Shown here: one piece after another, positions 1 through 12,257 of the stretch
Layout: each line of letters begins with the position of its first letter
Position numbering within the stretch: position 1 is the first letter of the stretch
Assembly: GCF_018446385.1 (NCBI RefSeq)
Contig: NC_056004.1
Coordinates: 24,806,492 to 24,870,491, forward strand
From: Zingiber officinale
Taxonomy: Eukaryota; Streptophyta; Magnoliopsida; Zingiberales; Zingiberaceae
Length of the DNA: 64,000 bases
Direction: 5' to 3'
Program-made: the position numbers and the translations under genes
The notes under the pieces: generated by a model
The model's database searches: none
The model's input: the letters and a program-made list of their open reading frames with translations, nothing else
Told to the model about the DNA's origin: nothing

Positions 1-221
1 CTCGTCCCTTGGAACCACCGCACGCTTCCTTTTCGTCTGCCGGTGTACTCTTCCGCAGCGCCTCGTCCCTCGGACGCACCGCGTGCCGTCCTTCTCGCTA
101 GCTACGTCTTCCACTCGACTACCTGTGCTCCTAAGCTCTTGCACACTTAGACACAAGGTTAGAAACACAATGACCTAACTTAACTTGTTGATCACACCAA
201 AACAACCTTGGGGTTTCAACA
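1..221 (-). mobile_element. Terminal part of a SIRE-like LTR (cut by window edge)
   Basis: The sequence resembles the right-hand ends of the LTRs ending at 17718 and 22761. All contain a run of short C/T-rich motifs, then a 'cctaag...ttgtaca..tttaga' block, and finish in 'aaca' (here gggtttcaaca). On the minus strand this would be the 5' part of an LTR. The rest lies outside the window. No polypurine tract of the usual kind follows it, so it may be a rearranged or solo LTR. Confidence 0.55.
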
Positions 222-1740
222 CACCCAACTTGATCAATGTAAGTTTAATGCCCGGATTTATATCGATGCACTGATAAAACATTTGAAATCTAGGCTATGG
301 CCTAAGCATCTCACCCCATTCTACGTTTTACAATATACAAACAAGAGATCCTATTGTGTTTGGTAGATGTTGGTTTCCTAAAGCTATCAGATTATACTTT
401 TTACAGTATTACCTAAGCTAATTCCATCTTGATATATTTGAAAACCTAAGTTTTGTAAAACATGGGTATAAAAGAAAAGAAGCTTTTGAAAACTATCAGT
501 GAAAAATGATACAATAAATTCCTATTCTACAAAGAGAATGAGCATATAGAGTGATAAAACATTAGTACCAAATACATAATGACATAATTAAAAGGGCAAA
601 CATAACATTAGAAATAATAGTCTAGAGGTATGCTAAATCATGCATCAGGTGGAGGTGGCAGAGGATCGCGCGTAATGCGAAAATAGTCAAACATTTTATT
701 CCATTGTGCCTCTAAAGTATCTACTCATTCAGTCATATTCTGGCAGAAATCTGCAAGTTGCCCTTGGAAATAAATGTACTGTTCCTGAATCATGGTCTAA
801 AGAGAGTCGAAATGACTAAAGATGTCTCAAAAAGTGACTGAAAGGATCACTAGTATGTGGAGGAGCTATAGACGATGTCTCTTGAGCTGCATCAAATTAT
901 GGAGAGAACTCCTGAGCCATCAGTGGAACATAGGGCTCCTCAATAGCTATAGGTACATCCTCAATATCGACCTCCTCTCTAGCAGGTCGAACGTAGCACG
1001 GATGAGTGCGCTTGTATATTAGACCTTGAGAACTAGCCTTGATCCCAGCCAAGGACATTTGACGGATACTCATTAAGTCAGATAACTCTATCAACTCTCC
1101 ACGTCCGACTCCTACCCCTAATGATGCTTGCTATAAAAGCGGTAAGGATGTGACAGTGAACCTTATATGAGGTACTATATCCTGAATAGTAGATGATGGA
1201 CTTAAAAACCCAATATCCAAATCCAGTTTATTCTTAAGTGCATACATCAGGAAGAGATGGACTGGACGCAGGACTGCCGGATCTTAAGATGAATGCATGA
1301 GACAATCATCTTGCAGAGTGCGTTGTCTTTTGGACTAAGAGGTATCGATGACATCTTCTTTGGTCGAGGACCTTAGAAAAAGTCGGCTTACATAATATCG
1401 AGGGTTAAATGAGAGAATGGATCAGGTAAAGTATCAGGATATGAGGGATAGGAAAAAATTCGGTTAAGCGGAGGGCGCATGCGTAAACGAAGGAATATGT
1501 CAAGATAAAATATCATATCACTTGATGCAACTCTAGTCTTATAATGATGTGCATTAATCTCACATAGATTATGATTGAATTCAATAATGCATGTCTACAT
1601 AAGACTAGACAATCTAAGGAATAATGCTGTAGTATATCTATAATATTAGGACAGTAGGTTTGATAAAGGGATTCAGGTATCGTGTTTTTACAACTAAGAA
1701 GGTTTTGTTGCTAAAGGATTGGTGTAGGTCCTCGGTGGAA
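222..1740 (-). pseudogene. Decayed retroelement internal region with remnants of an accessory ORF
   Basis: No intact gene is present. On the minus strand, broken frames read as a hydrophilic, proline-rich protein, including segments such as IYKRTHPCYVRP (about 990-1030) and YFRITRDPLPPPPDA (about 645-690). These resemble the accessory or 'putative plant transposon protein' ORFs of plant non-autonomous LTR elements. Several stops and frameshifts separate the pieces. The assignment rests on recalled family flavour, not on a diagnostic motif, and is tentative. Confidence 0.4.
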
Positions 1741-2250
1741 AACCTATGGCCCTAGCTGGGATTTGAGCTAGCCTCCTTATGTGCAATCTTACATATTTTT
1801 TTGCTACAATTAAAAATACAGAGTATAAATAAACCTAGCTTAAATAAAGATTATTGAAATTGTATCGACACATGATCGGGTTGTAAGAAAACTTTGAGAA
1901 AGTTTATAGGCTGTAGTGTAGAGAGAAAGAGGAAAAAATGTTGGATGAATCTAACTTTCTACTCGGGTCTCGCTTATATAAAGCTTGATCGGTTGACCAA
2001 TAAATGGATCAGTCGATTGATCTTTTAAAATTTTCAGAGTTATCGCCTAATCAGAAGGAGTTGTTTGGTATTCAGACGACCGATTAAAGGAATCGGTCGA
2101 CCGATATATTGATGATAGGTTGATTTATGTTATCGATCAACTGAACTAGATTTTCGATAAACCGAGGTAGCTATTACATGAGTTAAATGTTGGGGGTTGG
2201 GTTGACCGTATCGAGGGTCGATCGACTGATAATATATATATTTTTTTAAT
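1741..2250. repeat. Decayed LTR-like segment with gatcggttgacc/cagtcgattgatc motifs
   Basis: The stretch around 1960-2230 carries a truncated version of the block seen in the LTR at 4649-6384 (ctcgagcctagacc..tataagctt followed by clustered cgactgatc-type motifs). It is too diverged to give clear LTR ends. It is probably an old copy of the same LTR family. Confidence 0.45.
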
Positions 2251-3050
2251 TGTGTGAGATGATTTACTGCATTAAGTTTAATATTAACTTTTCAATTTAT
2301 GTTGATAATTGATTAGGAGTTAAAATTTTAAAAATTGATTTTAATTTATTTAAGTTGTAAGTTGTTAATTAAGTTAAATTTAATTTTACTTTTTTATTTT
2401 AGTTTTAATTTTAATTTAATTTTTGTTTTTATTTTAATTTGTTTTATGTTAATTAATTTAATTTTTAATTAGTTTTATTTTATTTTTAATTAGTTTTAAT
2501 TTAATTTCAATTCAATTTTAGTTGTTTGTTAATTTTAAGGAATAATTTTAACTGCTATGGGCTTTAGACTCAGCTTTAGGTTAATCAAGTAAGTTTCTTA
2601 AGCGTAAATTTTCAGTCAGTGGTGAGACATATGACCTTCTTGAGTATCAACGGTGGACTACTTTCTGAATATTTTTCAAAATAGTCTTGCCCAAAGAACT
2701 TAATACTAAGTCTTGGTTCGACTAGTTCAGATTAGATAGGGGTATCTTTAGTTAATTTTACTAAGCCGATTGCACTAGGTTAAAAACATATAATTCTCCT
2801 AGACATGCTTTCGACTTAGCTTCCCTGACCTACTATCATCCCAATCTCTTCTTGAACTAAGTTAAAATTTTCCCTAATATATCGGTCCTAAATACCTAGA
2901 TGAGTAGGTTATGTTATTGAGGTGACAACTAGTTTGCCGCCTCCCCCTGAAAAATTGATTTCATGTTTTAAGTAATTAATATTATTTTTTTATACATAAT
3001 ATTGGTTTGGTCTTACTTGCTTTGTTGTTTAGACTAGGTTTCTAATATTT
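2251..3050. other. AT-rich spacer and decayed retroelement internal sequence; no gene
   Basis: 2260-2540 is almost pure A/T homopolymer-like sequence (aattttaatttaattt type). 2560-2960 looks like non-coding internal sequence of a Copia/SIRE-type element, and a polypurine-like stretch is visible on the minus strand at 2940-2955. No open frame of note was seen. Confidence 0.5.
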
Positions 3051-3054
3051 TGAC

Positions 3055-4420
3055 TTAACAGAGACAGGATTTGTTGTTTAAGTTAGCTTCATATCTAAGT
3101 CCAGATTTATTGTACACAGTTTGTTGAGATCCAAACATCATATTCAAATACTTGGAACCCAAGAACTTTTCCAATGTTTTCTTGAGTCCTTCTACTTGAC
3201 CTTTCAAGTTGGAATTTTCTTCCTTAAGTTTTGCAACTTGAAGTTCCCGCTTGAACATGGTCAGTTGAGGGATTCAAGTTGGCTTGCTCCTTTAGGTGAT
3301 TGATTTCCTTAAGTAGTAAATTATTCTGAGCCTCAGATTTAGTTAATTTCTTAAATAAATATTTAATAATTTTGCTTATTTTAAATTTTGGAAATAAATT
3401 TACCTCTTTTGGTCATTCTGAAACGGATACGGATTCGTGGCTCAACTCAGACTTAGACCCATTCTTGGATCCTTCGTTCATAGCCATAAGTGCAAGTTGA
3501 CTTGATTGCTTCGATTTTTCCATATTCGACTCCTCCGATGAAGATTCGTCCCACGTTGCCTTAATGCTTTCCTTCTTCTTGCTGACTTCGTCTTCTCCTC
3601 TTTTAGGTTGGGGCACTCGTGCTTGTAGTGACCCTTCTTGTTACATCTGAAGCAAATTATCTCTGATTTTGATGTAGTTGAGATGCTTTGTACTTTCTTT
3701 GCATTCTTTCTATTTAACTTCTTTTAAGTAAATATTCTTCTTACCATGTTACTATTTCTTCTTCGTTGTTTGAATCTGAATCTAACTCACTCGTAGGTTC
3801 TTTCTTTGACTTGGACTTAACCTCCTTGATCTTGTTTTGACCTGCATATAAAGCTGTATCTTTCTCGGCTCGACTAATGTTAATTTGCTGTATTCACAAA
3901 AAAAGTTCATCTAATTTTATAATTGAAAGATCCTTCAAAACTTTATAGGCATCTACCATTGATGCGTGTGTTTCGAGGGAAAAAGTTTAGCGCATAGCTT
4001 ATTATGTCGCAATTTTCTTGATGGTGGTTGATGAGGTAGAGTTCGTTGATTATGTCTTTAATTCGTGCGTGTAGTTGAGTTGTGGTTTCTCCTTGCATAA
4101 TTTTAATATTAAATAATTGATTCAGAAGATCCCTTTTTGTTAGCTTGGAGTCGCTAGTTCCTTTGTGTATTTTGACTAGTCGATCCCATAATTCTTTTGC
4201 ATTTTCGAAGGGCTCGACTCGGCTTAGTTCTTCCTTTGTCAAGCCGCATTGGAGGGTGTTCATGACTTTGAAGTCGATCTGATCCTTCTTCTTTGTATCA
4301 TGATCCCATTCTTCTGGTTCTAATAGTTCTCCATTTTTGCTAGGTGGCTTGTATCCCTTTTTAATGCTGAACCACATGTCGATATCGGATTTCAGAAAGC
4401 ATTCGATCCTCCTCTTCTAG
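3055..4420 (-). pseudogene. Copia/SIRE-like gag pseudogene
   Basis: Read on the minus strand, 4377 to 3943 encodes a UBN2-type gag segment starting MWFSIKKGYKPP, with the motif ALTKEEL..-like GLTKEELSRVEPFENAKELW and the typical IHKGTSDSKLTKRDLLNQ helix. After frameshifts, 3616-3413 is an acidic Ser/Glu-rich linker. 3640 retains part of a zinc knuckle (FRCNKKGHYKHECP). 3258-3055 is a leucine/lysine coiled coil (ENSNLKGQVEGLKKTLEKF). Gag proteins form the retrotransposon particle and bind its RNA. No protease, integrase or reverse transcriptase follows, so the element is truncated. It is continuous with the LTR at 4649, its presumed 5' LTR on this strand. Confidence 0.8.
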
Positions 4421-4648
4421 TGGCTAAAATCTTCTCAAGTGAAGAGGGGTGGACGAACTTTGCTGTAGCATTCTTGGTGAGGGTTTGTCATTCTGGTATA
4501 TGAAAAAAATAACCAAGATTTCCAAGACTTTGTCTTGAGTTTAGTAGTGCGGGATAAAGAATAACAATAACGAAAAAATTATTCTAAAGAAAAGAAAATT
4601 GCTAGAAAGTTTGTTAAGTCTTTTCAGAGTAACCTGCTCTATACCAAT

Positions 4649-6384
4649 TGTTAGATCGTGATAGACGAGATAGGGGGTGAATCTCATTCGTTTGAAATAT
4701 TTTCTTTTCGTAAAAACAGATCAAAGTAAATAGCAGTGGAAAATAAAGAACACCTTTGTTTTTACTTAGTTCGCTGTCCCATGACTACTATTCCAAGACC
4801 CGCGGTCTTTGACCGTACTCATTGGGCAGACCACTAATAATAGTTCTTCCAGAGGAAGCAAATTCGTACAAGTATGAATACAATGAATATTCAAGTATGA
4901 AAAGAATTTACCAAGAACACAAGTATAAGATTTAGCAAAGTTGTTGGAGAGCTTTCGGAGCAGATATATTTTCACTTGCATTGCATGAATAGTAGCAACA
5001 CAGAAGAGACGGAATGAATCGGAGTGAAAAGTTGTGTTCGGCTCGAGCCTAGACCTTCTTTTATAAGCTTCATTCAATCGACTGAAAAACCCTTCGGTCG
5101 ACTAAATTTATCAGTCGACTGAACCTCCTATCGGTTGATTGAACTCCGTGTCTTTCGTTGTTTGCCTCGATCTGATCTGTCTGATCTCTTGATTTCCGGT
5201 GTTCCATGACTACTATTCCAAGACCCGCGGTCTTTGACCGTACTCATTGGGCAGACCACTAATAATAGTTCTTCCAGAGGAAGCAAATTCGTACAAGTAT
5301 GAATACAATGAATATTCAAGTATGAAAAGAATTTACCAAGAACACAAGTATAAGATTTAGCAAAGTTGTTGGAGAGCTTTCGGAGCAGATATATTGTCAC
5401 TTGCATTGCATGAATAGTAGCAACACAGAAGAGACGGAATGAATCGGAGTGAAAAGTTGTGTTCGGCTCGAGCCTAGACCTTCTTTTATAAGCTTCATTC
5501 AATCGACTGAAAAACCCTTCGGTCGACTAAATTTATCAGTCGACTGAACCTCCTATCGGTTGATTGAACTCCGTGTCTTTCGTTGTTTGCCTCGATCTGA
5601 TCTGTCTGATCTCTTGATTTCCGGTGTTCGGTCGACTGATCAAGTCTATCAATCGACTGATTATTGAAAATTCCTTTTTCGCTAAGATCCGATCTTCCGC
5701 GTCATCAATGTCATTTAATGTTCGATCGACTGATCTCTGGGTTCTGTCGATCGATACGTCGGAATACCAAATGTGCTCTACGCGACCTGCACTCTGTGTC
5801 ATGTCAGCTTAGTTTTGTCGACTGAACCTTCCTTCAATTTTTGCAAAACAGAGTTAGTTTGATATAACAATAATATTTCTGTAAAATAGAGTTAGCGCAG
5901 TATGAAATAATGCATGAGTTAAAAAAGACAGTAAGACCTATCTTGATCTCAACTTGGAGACTTCTATCTGTTTCTTCAGTTGGATCAGCACTTAAGGTTT
6001 GTCCCTTCGGACACGACCTCACCACACTACCTCCAGTAGCTTGGCTCAACTCACCTGTTAAACATCGGGCCCTCCAGACCTGTTTGGACTTGGCTGCTCA
6101 GCATCAGATCGGCTGCCAAGACTTCCACTTGACTTGATATCGGGTCCTCCAGACCTATCGAATCAACCTGTCAGATGTCAGGTTCACTTGACCCATCTGG
6201 ATTTCCTGCCCGGTTCCACGATCTGTTGAGACTTTCCTTGTCTAGTATCGGGTCCTACTGACCTATTAGGACTTTCTGAGTTGAGCATCCTGCACACTAG
6301 ATTAACTTATCAGATAACAATAAGATTTAACTTGAACCTTTGACAACATCGTATGGTTCGATTACGGTGCTCTTTGCACCAACA
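4649..6384 (-). mobile_element. 5' LTR of the minus-strand SIRE-like element, with primer-binding site
   Basis: The left boundary is TG at 4649. Immediately left of it, the minus strand reads ATTGGTATAGAGC, a diverged initiator-Met primer-binding site (4632-4648). The right boundary is 'gcaccaaca' ending at 6384. The sequence shows TG..CA ends and clusters of cagtcgactga-like motifs at 5090-5160, 5500-5660 and 5720-5760. The solo LTR at 20365-22312 belongs to the same family: both contain the ttacttagttcg..gtcc..actccaa block and the tataagctt/taggcttc block. The LTR is lengthened by the internal tandem duplication listed separately. Confidence 0.75.
4779..5628. repeat. 425-bp tandem duplication inside an LTR (two near-identical units)
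   Basis: Units 4779-5203 and 5204-5628 repeat head to tail with a 425-bp period. Over the part compared they differ at only one base: ttttcacttgc near 4968 versus ttgtcacttgc near 5394. The junction falls at 'ttccggtgtt|ccatgac'. The near identity contrasts with the decayed gag beside it and points to a recent duplication or strong conversion. Confidence 0.9.
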
Positions 6385-6827
6385 AGAACAACTGCAATTC
6401 ATTGATCCTTGAGCATATGATAATGTCTCCTGGGGTAACTCAGCTTGTCACCTCTGGTTATCTGTGGCTCTTATAAGTGCAATTACTATAACAGCTCCTC
6501 GATATATTTCATCAACCAGGCAGACCTTTATGAGATGGTGTTCATAAACAGATAAACCAATTTGGATTGTATTGGACGTTAAATCTTTGATAATATATTT
6601 ATTCAAAAGCAAGTTCCTGACCGTTACCATGTTTTTATGTATGCATGAAAAGGTCATGATGTATGATCTTTGTAAATATTTGTGATTATTGATTTTAGAT
6701 GGTACTCATTCCTCATATGTTGAACTTTCAGGTGGTCATACTTTATAAATTTAATGAAAAATTGCATATAAATATCAAACAGTTTTCAGCTGCCTTATAT
6801 TTTATTTATATCCAATTCCTCAATTTG
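6385..6827. other. Unassigned sequence between LTR and SINE
   Basis: No coding match, tRNA or repeat was recognised. It could be the residue of intron 1 of the acyltransferase gene. The predicted N-terminal exon (a short hydrophobic exon in this protein class) was looked for here and not found. Confidence 0.4.
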
Positions 6828-6989
6828 AAGGGGAGTTTGGCGTAACGGTAAAGTTGTTGCTTTGTGACCAAAAGGTCACGGGTTCGAATCCTGTAAAGAG
6901 TCTCTTGCAAAAAGCAGGGTAAGACTGCGTACAATGGATCTTTCCCCAGGACCCCGTATAGCGGGAGCTTCATGACCGGGCTGCCCTTG
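6828..6989 (+). mobile_element. tRNA-derived SINE of the Au type
   Basis: The 5' part reads like a tRNA, with an A-box region (ttggcgtaacggtaaag) and a perfect B box (ggttcgaatcc at about 6881-6892). The tail has the diagnostic Au-SINE blocks tcttgcaaaaagcagggtaag, ctgcgtacaatgga, accccgtatagcgggagctt and ccgggctgccctt. Au SINEs are non-coding Pol III retroposons known from grasses and other plants. 'caattt' lies just upstream (6821) and just downstream (about 6993), a possible target duplication. The SINE ends about 60 bp before a splice acceptor of the acyltransferase gene. Confidence 0.88.
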
Positions 6990-7051
6990 ATCCAATTTCA
7001 GAGACAGAGAGAGGAGTATACTCTGATGCCTTCTGTGTTTTTATTTTTCAG

Positions 7052-10000
7052 GTTATTTCTGTATTCTTTCTATACACGTGGTGTGCAGCAACAGATCCTG
7101 CTGATCCTGGCATTTTCAAACCTAAGAGGTCTCTTAAAGTAGGGGACTACAGAGAACAAACATTTTCCAAGGAGTCTAAACCAGAAGATTCAACCAAGGA
7201 ACTAAATGCTGAAACAACCACTGCAAAGCAACTCGATGGGAGTGTCAATTCAGCTAGGAATGAATTGAATTCAGAATTTGAAAGTGAACGATTGCCTGGA
7301 TGCACTACCACATTTTTGGCAGTAGTTTTGAGCTGGTGTGGCTTGTCTTTTCTGTGTAATTGGTGTCAATCACAAGAGCAGTCTTCTGAACACCAACTTA
7401 GTGAGCAAGGCATGTTTTACTGCAGCCTGTGTGAAGTTGAGGTATGAGATTAAAGATTATATAAAGTTTCTTCTCTAGTCTACGGACCTATTTTTAAGGA
7501 AAGTCCACAGTCCATTCTCTTATCCTTAACATTGTTTCTTTCTATAGTTTCTATTATGAAATCAGTTTAAGAATCTAGAAATTTATATTATGTTGGAATA
7601 TTTGTATTGCTATTTGTTGGGAGTCATGAAAATTATTGTCGATGATGGTTGACAACTGGTGTTCCTTGAGTTGGAATGTGCAATTATACATCCACTCTAC
7701 TTCTTTTGCTTTCAGGAAAATGAAAGCTACAGTTTGCTACTAATGCCTTTTTAGTTCCAGCTTTATCGTCCGCTTCTATTGCTGTTGCATACTAAGTTGT
7801 TTCCTTGAAAGTGATTTGGAAGGTATGGTGGCTATACTGACAAGAAAACTATCTTCCATTATGTCCGAGGCATCAAAAGTCATTGTCTCATCCTGATCAA
7901 TAAATTTAATTTTCCATATTGCCTTGGGTTCTATTTCTTTACCATTTCCTGTTTAGGTAATTTTCCATATTACCTGATCAAAGTCATGTATGGACTGAGG
8001 AACTGTGCAATAATTCATTGCAAAATTACCTTTCAGATTGCAGGTGATAAGTTGCAATTTGTAGGCTAAGCAATTTAAGAAGGGAAGTCTAAAAAGCAAT
8101 GAGGGTGCTTCCCATGTAGCACAATAGGATATTATTTGAAAAAAAAAAATTAGGGCAGTTAAGATAGTATTTTACAATTTTCAATTGCATGATCAAAATT
8201 AGATAAGCATTGTATGGATGCATAACTAAAAAACCGATTACTAATTCAGATTTTGGGTTACTTAAGGAAAATGAGATATTGAGATGTCTCGATCATGATA
8301 AGTCACACATGCTTTTCAAGAAAATAAAATTCTTATGTTCTTTATACTAGCTTGATTCTTTTCTAGTAATTCCTAACTGTATGTATTGCAGGTGTTAAAA
8401 TATAGCAAGCATTGTAGAGTCTGTGACAAGTGCGTTGATGGATTCGATCATCACTGCAGGGTCAGATATTTCTCCATTCACAACCTTAAATGTTTTGTTC
8501 TCTTGTGGTAATATACGATACCCATCTTTATTTTGTAGTGGATCAATAACTGTATAGGAAGAAAAAACTACAAATGGTTCTTCATCCTCATGGTGTTTGC
8601 TCTTCTCTTGGTAAGCACAAATATTTCCTAGCATTCAGATAGTTGCATTTGTCATAGTGAGTGATACTATTTTCTTAGGCATAAATAGTATCATCTGTGT
8701 ACATCAGTTTAGAAGATACTATTTTCTTAGTACATGAAGGACCTGATTATAGAATGCATTTTATGTCAGGTCCTTTTCATTCTGATTGACTATTGCTTTG
8801 TGCACCTTGAGACAGCTTATTCTGCAGTGGGCAGTTGGGATACTTGTGCTGGTACTGTGTTTCCTTGAGCGAAAGCGATTTTCTGCTGAAATTGTTTCAA
8901 AGCTGGGCAGTAGCTTTTCTTTGGCACCATTTGTCATTGTGGTGGTGAGTACTCTGGAGAAATTGAATGAACACTAGACATATCATAATGAGGAATTATC
9001 AAGGTTCTGCTTCTAATTTAATGCCTTGTCTTAAATTGCAGGCTCTGTCTACTTTATTAGCCATGGTTGCTACTCTACCAGTTGCACAACTTTTCTTCTT
9101 CCACATTCTTCTAATAAAAAAGGTACTCTTTCTTCTTTCTACTCTGATGCAGCAAGCACTTTACTAGTTACACAACTTCTACACTCGAAGGAAAGAAAAA
9201 AAATACACTAGTGCTCCAATATCTTTATTCTATTTTAGGATATAGCAAATATTGACTATTTTCATAAAGATTTCATATTCTTTATATTCATCCATATGCA
9301 CGGAGCTGTGCTGAAATCTACAAGCCAACTGAATTTTCACAACTAGTAATTTGGATATAATAGATTTTCTGTAGAGTCTGAAATAAATAGCAGTATAGGA
9401 ATCATGTAGTGTTGTTGGTTCATCAATGCTGGAGAAAGTTAACTCTTTTAAACTTCCTCTAATGCTTTGCATGGATGTGCCACAGGGACTCAGTACGTAT
9501 GATTACATAATTGCTTTGAGGGAGCAAGATCAGGAGCAGGAGCAACATGCTGTTGGTGGTCAGCAAAGTCCACAAATGTCCCAAGTGAGCTCTTATACTG
9601 GACTTAGCAGCACCAGTTCGTTCAATGCATTCCATCGGGGTGCATGGTGTACTCCGCCAAGATTATTCCTTGAAGATCAGGTATTGTTTTCTTGGGTTCA
9701 TTCTCTAGCAGTGGCTTGTGCACACATAATTGACCAAAACTAAGATTACTTTTGAAGAATCTTTCCGTGAAGACCATTTTTTCACTGCTTGACGCGAATC
9801 AATTTTGATCCAAAAGTTTGATCTTCTTGCCAAGATGAAAAACAGTTGTTCATGGCTTGCATATGAGCTATATCTTCCTTGTTAAATCCTGATTCTATCA
9901 CAGCCACTTAGCTATTCCTGAGACTCTCCACCAAAAGTTTCATGAGTACTAGTACTCCAAGCACCCAAAGTTCTAAGTGGAATGCATCTTTTGGTTCTTT

Positions 10001-11242
10001 ATTAAGTAGAGAGTGATATGGGTTGATATCATAAAGGACACACAAAAGGAACAATCATTATTGATTGTTAAGATGCCATGTCCGTGGATAACTGGTATCA
10101 GATTGCACTTTGTATTCAAGTATGAGGTTGGCTCAAGCTAGTTTTGAACAGAGAGCTCTTTTGGGTGGTGGGCCATGAGCTGCAATAAGAAAATTCGTAG
10201 ATTTTGGCAGAGGAGAATGTCATGAAGTGACTAAGGACATTTGACTCAATATTGGTTCGGATTCCATGTCTGTTGTTGCATAGATGTACAGAATCACCCC
10301 AAACTTCCAGGATTTGTGTTTTTGTCCATGCAGGTCTATAATCGAAGGGAAGATATCTATATTTAGGCCTAACTTAAACAGAAAAGTGACATTTGTATAA
10401 CTAGCAAAAATACATTATTCTGTTTGTGTTTTTAGCTTTTGTTTTAAGACTCATGGGGTTCCTCCTTTTCCCAGTTTGATGTAGTACCCCCAGAAATTGG
10501 CTCATCTGCATATCATACAAACAAGAAGGTGATGGAGGAACCAGTCAAGAGGAGAAATCCTGGAACAGTAAAAATTAATCCGTGGACACTTGCACGCCTA
10601 AATGCTGAAGAAGTTTCAAAAGCTGCTGCCCAGGCAAAGAAGAGATCCAAGATACTGCAGCCGATTGTTAGACGAGAAACTTTGCAGGAACAAGACACAG
10701 AAAGTAGTATTGGTAGTGCCAGTGACAGAATGACCCTGGGGTCTGATAAGTGGAGGCAAACTAATAAAAGGGGAATGGTTCCTGTGGATCTTCCTCTTGA
10801 GCCTCTAGCAAAAATTTCTGCTAGTGCAACTGACAGCAATGCCAGTGACCTGGCTCCTGAGACATCCACCAGTTTAGCACCTCTGCAGCTTGAAGCTAGG
10901 AATGCTTTTGGACCAAACATGCCAATGCCGTCAGCCAGAGCTGTTTCCTCCTCCCCCGAGAGCAGTTTGGATTCCCCTGATCTACATCCATTTCGGATAT
11001 CCTCATCAGGTACTGAGGAAGTACAAGGCATGAATTCTTTTTCATCTTTAGGCAATGCTCCTCCCAAGGGTATTCAGCTGTCAAGATCAACCAGTGATGG
11101 ATACGAAGCATCTGGAGGTGAAGATAGTGATCGGATTCCGTCAAGAATCATTCACAGATCATCAAATTGGGCAAACATTGTTCTTGGCTCGGAACATAGT
11201 CAGATAACAGATGATTTAAAATCATACCCTAGACAACATTAA
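7052..11242 (+). CDS. DHHC-type protein S-acyltransferase (palmitoyltransferase), N-terminal exon not in view
   Basis: The enzyme attaches palmitate to protein cysteines at endomembranes. Seven phase-0 exons join without a stop: 7052-7441, 8392-8460, 8539-8610, 8816-8944, 9042-9122, 9486-9680 and 10475-11242; all introns are GT-AG. In order they give a partial second membrane segment ([11 protein letters not shown]) followed by a DPADPG motif, then the cysteine-rich domain ([20 protein letters not shown]), which spans the 7441/8392/8539 junctions. Two long hydrophobic segments follow (exons 3-4 and 4-5). Next come STYDY, at the position of the family TTxE motif, and a long Ser-rich C-terminal tail with the conserved block [20 protein letters not shown]. 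This architecture fits the plant PAT19-22 group. Visible length is 567 aa; the missing N-terminus should be about 50 aa with the first membrane segment. The first coding exon was not located between 1 and 7051, so intron 1 may be very long or the gene truncated. Catalytic residues are intact. Confidence 0.93.
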
Positions 11243-11534
11243 TGCATCATGCATTTTGAAACCTATGTTAATCTCGGATTGGATTAGACTAGTTTATGGG
11301 ATGACCATTTTTTTTTTGTCAAGGAGATGGCAAAGGATGGAATCTACGAGCCTGGATTTTGTCTCGCAAGAATTATTTGATATTGCAACTTGCAACTATT
11401 GTTTGATATGTCGTGTCATTACTTATTCTACAATCTGTGTTGTCAAGGCTGAGCCGGGAGATACATATGCTGAGTAATTCTCTGCTACAATTACTTGTTC
11501 TAAAATCTTTGTTAAGGCTAAGTGGACTATTTTA
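11243..11534. other. 3' flank of the acyltransferase gene
   Basis: This follows the TAA at 11240-11242 and presumably holds the 3' UTR. No convincing AATAAA was picked out by eye. It ends where the SIRE-like LTR begins, so the element sits less than 300 bp from the stop codon. Confidence 0.5.
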
Positions 11535-12257
11535 TGATACTATGGCGGAAGCGGTTTGGATCGCTAGGGGGAGGTGGTTTGGATCGCTAGGGGGAGGTTT
11601 GCTGTTCGGATCGTTAGAGGGGAGGGGTAAATAACATGTAAATTAAAAATGTTCTTTTTCTCTGGTTAATGACTTAACAATGATACACATATTACAAATA
11701 AGATGAACACATAAAAAGGAAAGAAGCCATGAGAAATTATATGATTATAACCTGCATGTTGTTAGTCTAAGAATGATGAAAGTTCTATTATTTTCTCCTT
11801 CAGAAGTGATTTGAAGGCGGAGAAGTCTCTTACAATGATTAAGTATGAGAATAATAAAATTGAATTGAAAGAAAATGAATACAAATGTGTTGTGTGTATT
11901 GTTCTTTGAGCTTTAGTCATATCTATAGTCTTCATCTTGATTTGACCATCATGTTGACGTAGCATCTTCAGTCGATCAAACCTATTTGGTCACTTGGACG
12001 ATGTTGACATGTAGGGATGGCAATGGGGCGGGGTCGGGTTTGTAATTCCCATCCCTACCCAGTTTTCATTTTTTCGGGTTCGGGGATTCCCCGAACTCGA
12101 ACCCACGGGGATCAAATCCCCATCCCCACCTCATTTCCAAATTTAATTTATATTATTATTATTATTATTTAATAATTATTATTAACGACAATATTAATAT
12201 TAATATCAATATTAATAACATTATTATTAATAATATTTTCAAAAATTTTAATATTAA

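Noticed and set aside
6831..6905. tRNA gene-like sequence with a perfect B box
   Set aside because: It continues into the diagnostic Au-SINE body and does not fold as a complete tRNA.
9743..10474. Possible coding sequence in the long sixth intron of the acyltransferase gene
   Set aside because: No open frame longer than a few dozen codons and flanking splice sites join exons in phase; treated as intron.
10513..11067. 184-codon minus-strand frame
   Set aside because: Antisense shadow of the last acyltransferase exon, whose plus-strand frame carries conserved family sequence.
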